A stretch of DNA of 33,113 nt from Oscillospiraceae bacterium. Its GTDB lineage: Bacteria > Bacillota > Clostridia > Oscillospirales > Ruminococcaceae. The stretch lies in assembly GCA_003453215.1 (NCBI GenBank), contig DMMB01000064.1:1325-34437 (forward strand), read 5' to 3'. Below, one piece after another: positions 30,223-33,113 of the stretch (its first letter is position 1; each line of letters starts with the position of its first letter). The notes under the pieces are model-generated. The model did no database searches. It saw only the letters and a list, made by a program, of their open reading frames with translations, and was not told the DNA's origin. The position numbers and the translations under genes were made by a program.

Positions 30223-31711
30223 GTTCCCTGTCAAACCATCCTCATCGGAACAGCCGCCGCCCACAAAACGGGTTGCCGCTTATGCCAGAGTGTCCACCAT
30301 GAAAGATGCCCAGGAGAACAGTCTCCAATCCCAGCAGGAGTATTTCACGGAATGCATCCAACGCCATCCTGACTGGGTCTTTGCCGGGATGTACACCGAT
30401 GATGGTATCTCCGGGCTGTCGATCCGCAAGCGTGACGGTTTCAACCGTATGGTAGCGGATGCCCTGGACGGCAAAATCGATCTGATCCTCACAAAGTCTC
30501 TGTCCCGGTTCGCCCGAAATACCGTGGATGCCCTCACTACCATCCGCAGCCTGAAAGCCGCCGGGGTGGCGGTCTACTTTCAGAAAGAGAATATCAACAC
30601 CATGGACAGCGCCGGGGAGTTCCTCATCACCCTGATGAGTTCTTTTGCCGAAGAGGAGAGCAGGTCCATTTCCGAAAATGTTACCTGGGGCGTCCGCCAT
30701 CGATACGCCCAAGGAATCTATCATCTCCCCGGACTGCTTTTGGGGTATCAGCGCAACCAAGATGGTGAAATTCAAGTCGATGAAGCCAGGGCCAGAGTCG
30801 TGCGGTTCATCTACCTGCTTGCCCTGGCTGGGAAAAGCAGCACAGATATCTGCCGCATTCTTATGGACTGCGGCATCCCCTCCCCGGGGCAGGGGCATCG
30901 ATGGGAACCGCACACTGTACGCAGCATTCTGAAAAACGAGAAATATATGGGCGATGCCGTCCTCCAAAAGGAGATCACCGCGGATTTCCTTACGAAAACC
31001 AGAAAACCAAACGAGGGCGAAGCGCCGCAATACTATGTGGAGAACGGACATCCCTGTATCGTCAGCAAGTCTGTGTGGCAGGAAGTGCAAGCCACATGGA
31101 CGGATGCCAGCCGCCGGAACTGCACCTTTTCACCCATCGCCAACAAAATCATCTGCGGTGAATGTGGCGGTCGGTATGGTCGAAAGACCTGGCACTCCAC
31201 CACCTACCGGGATGCCGTCTGGGAGTGCAATAGCAAGAAGGCTGGCCGCACAAAATGTAAATGCCGCCACATTTACGCTGAGGAACTGGACACCGCTATC
31301 CGCCGATCCATGCATCATCTACTGAAGACCCACCAAATAATCATCCCTGACTGCGCAGATCTGTTGTCACAGGCCCCGGGAGAGATTTCATCAAATGCTC
31401 GATCCGTTCTGAATGATATAGCCCGTGGGGAACTGGATATCCAGATTGACGGTCTGATGATTGGTATCCTTATCCGAAAAATGGTGGTCACGCCAAAGCA
31501 AACCCTGGTAATTCACTTTCTAGACGGCACCACCTACCGTCACCGCCTTGGCGCTACTCCCCGAGGAACACGGCTTTACAATACACAACGAGATCACAGC
31601 CGGATGTTGGCCTTATACGCCAAGGGATGCTCCGCAAAGGAGATATCGCAGCGGTTGGGGATCAGTGTTAACACGGTACGGTCATTTTTGCGGCGGCACC
31701 GTGGCACATAG
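30194..31711 (+). CDS. Large serine recombinase with C-terminal HTH
   Basis: Apparent TTG start at 30194, 10 bases after GGAGG. The 505-residue protein has the resolvase domain with AAYARVST (nucleophile Ser34) and LTKSLSRFARN (catalytic arginines), then a recombinase domain (GLLLGYQRNQDG, RWEPHTVRSILKNEKYMG) and a zinc ribbon (ICGECGGRYG ... CKCRH). The final ~35 residues form a helix-turn-helix (GCSAKEISQRLGISVNTVRS). Such enzymes integrate and excise elements without tRNA-type target. It is the best candidate for the integrase of the 26.7-33 kb island. Intact and likely functional. Confidence 0.9.
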   Translation: MPEKRITRVEFPVKPSSSEQPPPTKRVAAYARVSTMKDAQENSLQSQQEYFTECIQRHPDWVFAGMYTDDGISGLSIRKRDGFNRMVADALDGKIDLILTKSLSRFARNTVDALTTIRSLKAAGVAVYFQKENINTMDSAGEFLITLMSSFAEEESRSISENVTWGVRHRYAQGIYHLPGLLLGYQRNQDGEIQVDEARARVVRFIYLLALAGKSSTDICRILMDCGIPSPGQGHRWEPHTVRSILKNEKYMGDAVLQKEITADFLTKTRKPNEGEAPQYYVENGHPCIVSKSVWQEVQATWTDASRRNCTFSPIANKIICGECGGRYGRKTWHSTTYRDAVWECNSKKAGRTKCKCRHIYAEELDTAIRRSMHHLLKTHQIIIPDCADLLSQAPGEISSNARSVLNDIARGELDIQIDGLMIGILIRKMVVTPKQTLVIHFLDGTTYRHRLGATPRGTRLYNTQRDHSRMLALYAKGCSAKEISQRLGISVNTVRSFLRRHRGT

Positions 31712-31760
31712 GGGGTAGGATGTCCTGAAACAAAATCTGATTTCAATGTGTGCGTATCTG

Positions 31761-31913
31761 TCAGATTTCCTGGATTCCAATCTCTTTCAGATAATTAAAT
31801 GTTTCGTCATAGAACGCCGGAAGCCTGGTTGCATCATCGGTTACTCCCTCAGGAATATAGATTATGAAGCCTTGACGTGCGCGCGTCAAAAGAACTCGAT
31901 AGGCATTTGTCAG
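31761..31913 (-). pseudogene. DUF2075-family helicase, 3'-terminal remnant
   Basis: About 50 codons with AYRVLLTRARQG (helicase motif VI-like) and the family end YLKEIGIQEI, in frame with the ISL3 transposase upstream. The rest of the helicase gene is absent in the window. Confidence 0.75.
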
Positions 31914-32840
31914 ATATACAGACTTCTTGAGCTGGTCAGCTTTGTTTCTTGCTTCCTTTGCTGCCTGTGCTTGGAGGTCATCAGCTTTGGGGCGGCCACG
32001 CCGTTTAGGAGTGCTGTTCTTGAGTTCCTGGGCCTTGTTGTAGGCATCCCGCCACACTCCACGGCGCACTTCATCCAGGGCGTCCATAGCCCACTCAACG
32101 ACGTGGAACGGGTCTATGCAGCGCTCGCAGCCGGGAGTAAACTCATTGACGCACTCCGTAATCCATTTGGCACCGTCGCCTGTTACGACCTTGATGCTTT
32201 CCAACTGTTCCTTGGTCAATGAGCGGTAAAACTTCTCCAGAACGGATTTGCCATGCCCTTCAGCGGCCCAGACCACTGTGTTGGTCTCATGGTTCACGAT
32301 GACGGTGATGTACTTGTGTCCTTTCTTGTAGCTGGTTTCGTCGATGCCGATGTAGACAAGGTTATTCAACCGGACCGCTCTTTCCGGCTCGATTTCATTC
32401 AGAGTACGGGAAATACAGCGGCCCACGGTCTTCCAGTCAATGCGCATGTACTCAGCTACTGCATTCCTCGGAAGGTAGACTGCAAGCCATCCAACCGTCA
32501 AGTCAAAGTCCTTTGTGAAGTGGCTTCCAGGATATGCCCATGGTACATCAGCGACGATGCTGCCATGCTTAGGACACTTGATGCGCTGGGTCTCACTCTC
32601 AATCTCAACGAGGACGCTTCCAAAGTCGAGACCACGCCATACTCGAACGTCCTTGGAAGAACGGCCATCCTTGGGGTATTTCTTCCCACAAAAGGGGCAG
32701 CGATACTGGTGCTTCTTATCCGGCCGCGCCTTTACCCGGAGGTGCTTCACACCTCGTCCATCGGTATAATTTTTAGCGGACTCGACCACTGTGTTCTTGA
32801 CATTCAGCAGATTCTTGATTAAGGTGTTAGTTGAAGCCAT
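31761..32840 (-). pseudogene. ISL3-family transposase fused to a DUF2075 helicase C-terminus
   Basis: Start ATG at plus 32840 after AAAAGGAG; longer in-frame starts lack a site. Residues 1-~309 are an ISL3 transposase: zinc motif CPFCG (48-52), HTH region, GIDETSY and VTGDGAKWI with the first two catalytic aspartates. The part that should hold the final glutamate is missing. The last ~50 residues (plus 31761-31913) read LTNAYRVLLTRARQG followed by FYDETFNYLKEIGI, the conserved end of DUF2075/SF1 helicase-like proteins (motif VI region). The chimera shows deletion or insertion joining the two genes; transposase activity is unlikely. Confidence 0.8.
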
Positions 32841-33113
32841 CCGTGTTTCTCCTTTTGATTGTTGTGCGCCAACTAACACTCTAAAGGAACACGGGTGGCT
32901 TTTCAATTTTATTTTTGCACTGGTGTCCGCCACCCTTGACTGAACCTGAAAGAAATGCCACTCGGTAGTTGCCGACGGCGAGGAACTCATGAGCAGCTCA
33001 CAGTAGCAACCGTCGGTTTTCCAGTTTGGCATTTCTTTCAGAACTCGTCAAGGGCAAGCCCCGTTGGGGTGGCTGGCTTGCCTCTGACTCAGAATCTATG
33101 AGCAGCATTTTGG
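32841..33113. other. ISL3 left-end region and structured non-coding stretch
   Basis: No gene is supported. A hairpin GGGTGGC/GCCACCC (near 32893 and 32928) probably marks the IS end. A perfect 14-bp inverted repeat (32946-32959 with 33028-33041) encloses an inner CCGACGG/CCGTCGG pair (32972-32978 with 33010-33016). Confidence 0.55.

Overview
The window looks like a chromosomal segment of a GC-rich, low-motility Gram-positive gut Firmicute, most likely an Oscillospiraceae/Ruminococcaceae relative. The reasons are strong GGAGG-type ribosome sites, sigma-A promoters with 17-bp spacers, the Firmicute pairs YmdB and YloU/FakA, a type I GAPDH, FtsH, an NPxTG-ended surface protein, and several mobile elements of clostridial type. 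Genus cannot be fixed from sequence reading alone.

Layout. (1) 1-5164: a compact, tightly overlapping phage structural block on the + strand: portal C-terminus, capsid protease, major capsid protein, two head-tail proteins, a tail-tube-like protein, a small protein, an XkdP-like protein and an XkdQ-like hub. Sheath, tape measure, baseplate wedge, fibre and lysis genes are not seen after the hub. (2) 5165-7146: an NPATG-ended secreted protein flanked on both sides by a striking GC-rich cloverleaf (an outer stem enclosing three short hairpins, mostly with GAA loops). (3) 7147-20953: housekeeping and stress genes: a membrane XRE regulator, ymdB, yloU-fakA, a uvrA2-hxlR operon with a palindromic operator, a divergent operon of a metallo-hydrolase-like protein plus a Zn-macrodomain and a class M sirtuin, a methyltransferase, a HATPase kinase-like protein with an odd in-frame tail beyond its stop, gapA, an AlkA-type glycosylase and a cupin. 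(4) 21098-22930: a tRNA-Pro locus with two extra 5'-half copies, followed by a decayed serine recombinase, a cysteine-desulfurase scrap and an internally deleted IS200-like element. (5) 23099-26676: an SDR gene, then ftsH and a GT8 glycosyltransferase. (6) 26677-33113: an accessory island with a 114-nt giant hairpin, a 15-codon transcription unit, three small membrane proteins resembling filamentous-phage coat proteins, a helix-turn-helix/DUF3990 (ADP-ribosyltransferase-like) gene with a partner gene that looks like a toxin-antitoxin module, a HEPN-like gene, a serine recombinase, and an ISL3 transposase fused to the tail of a DUF2075 helicase.

How they may work together. The macrodomain and SirTM genes form a write/erase ADP-ribosylation pair. 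The DUF3990 gene appears autoregulated by repeated operators lying in its own promoter. The coat-like genes have the coat-terminator-coat arrangement seen in filamentous phages, but no assembly ATPase is present in the window, so this may be a remnant. All functional assignments come from reading motifs by eye, with no database search.
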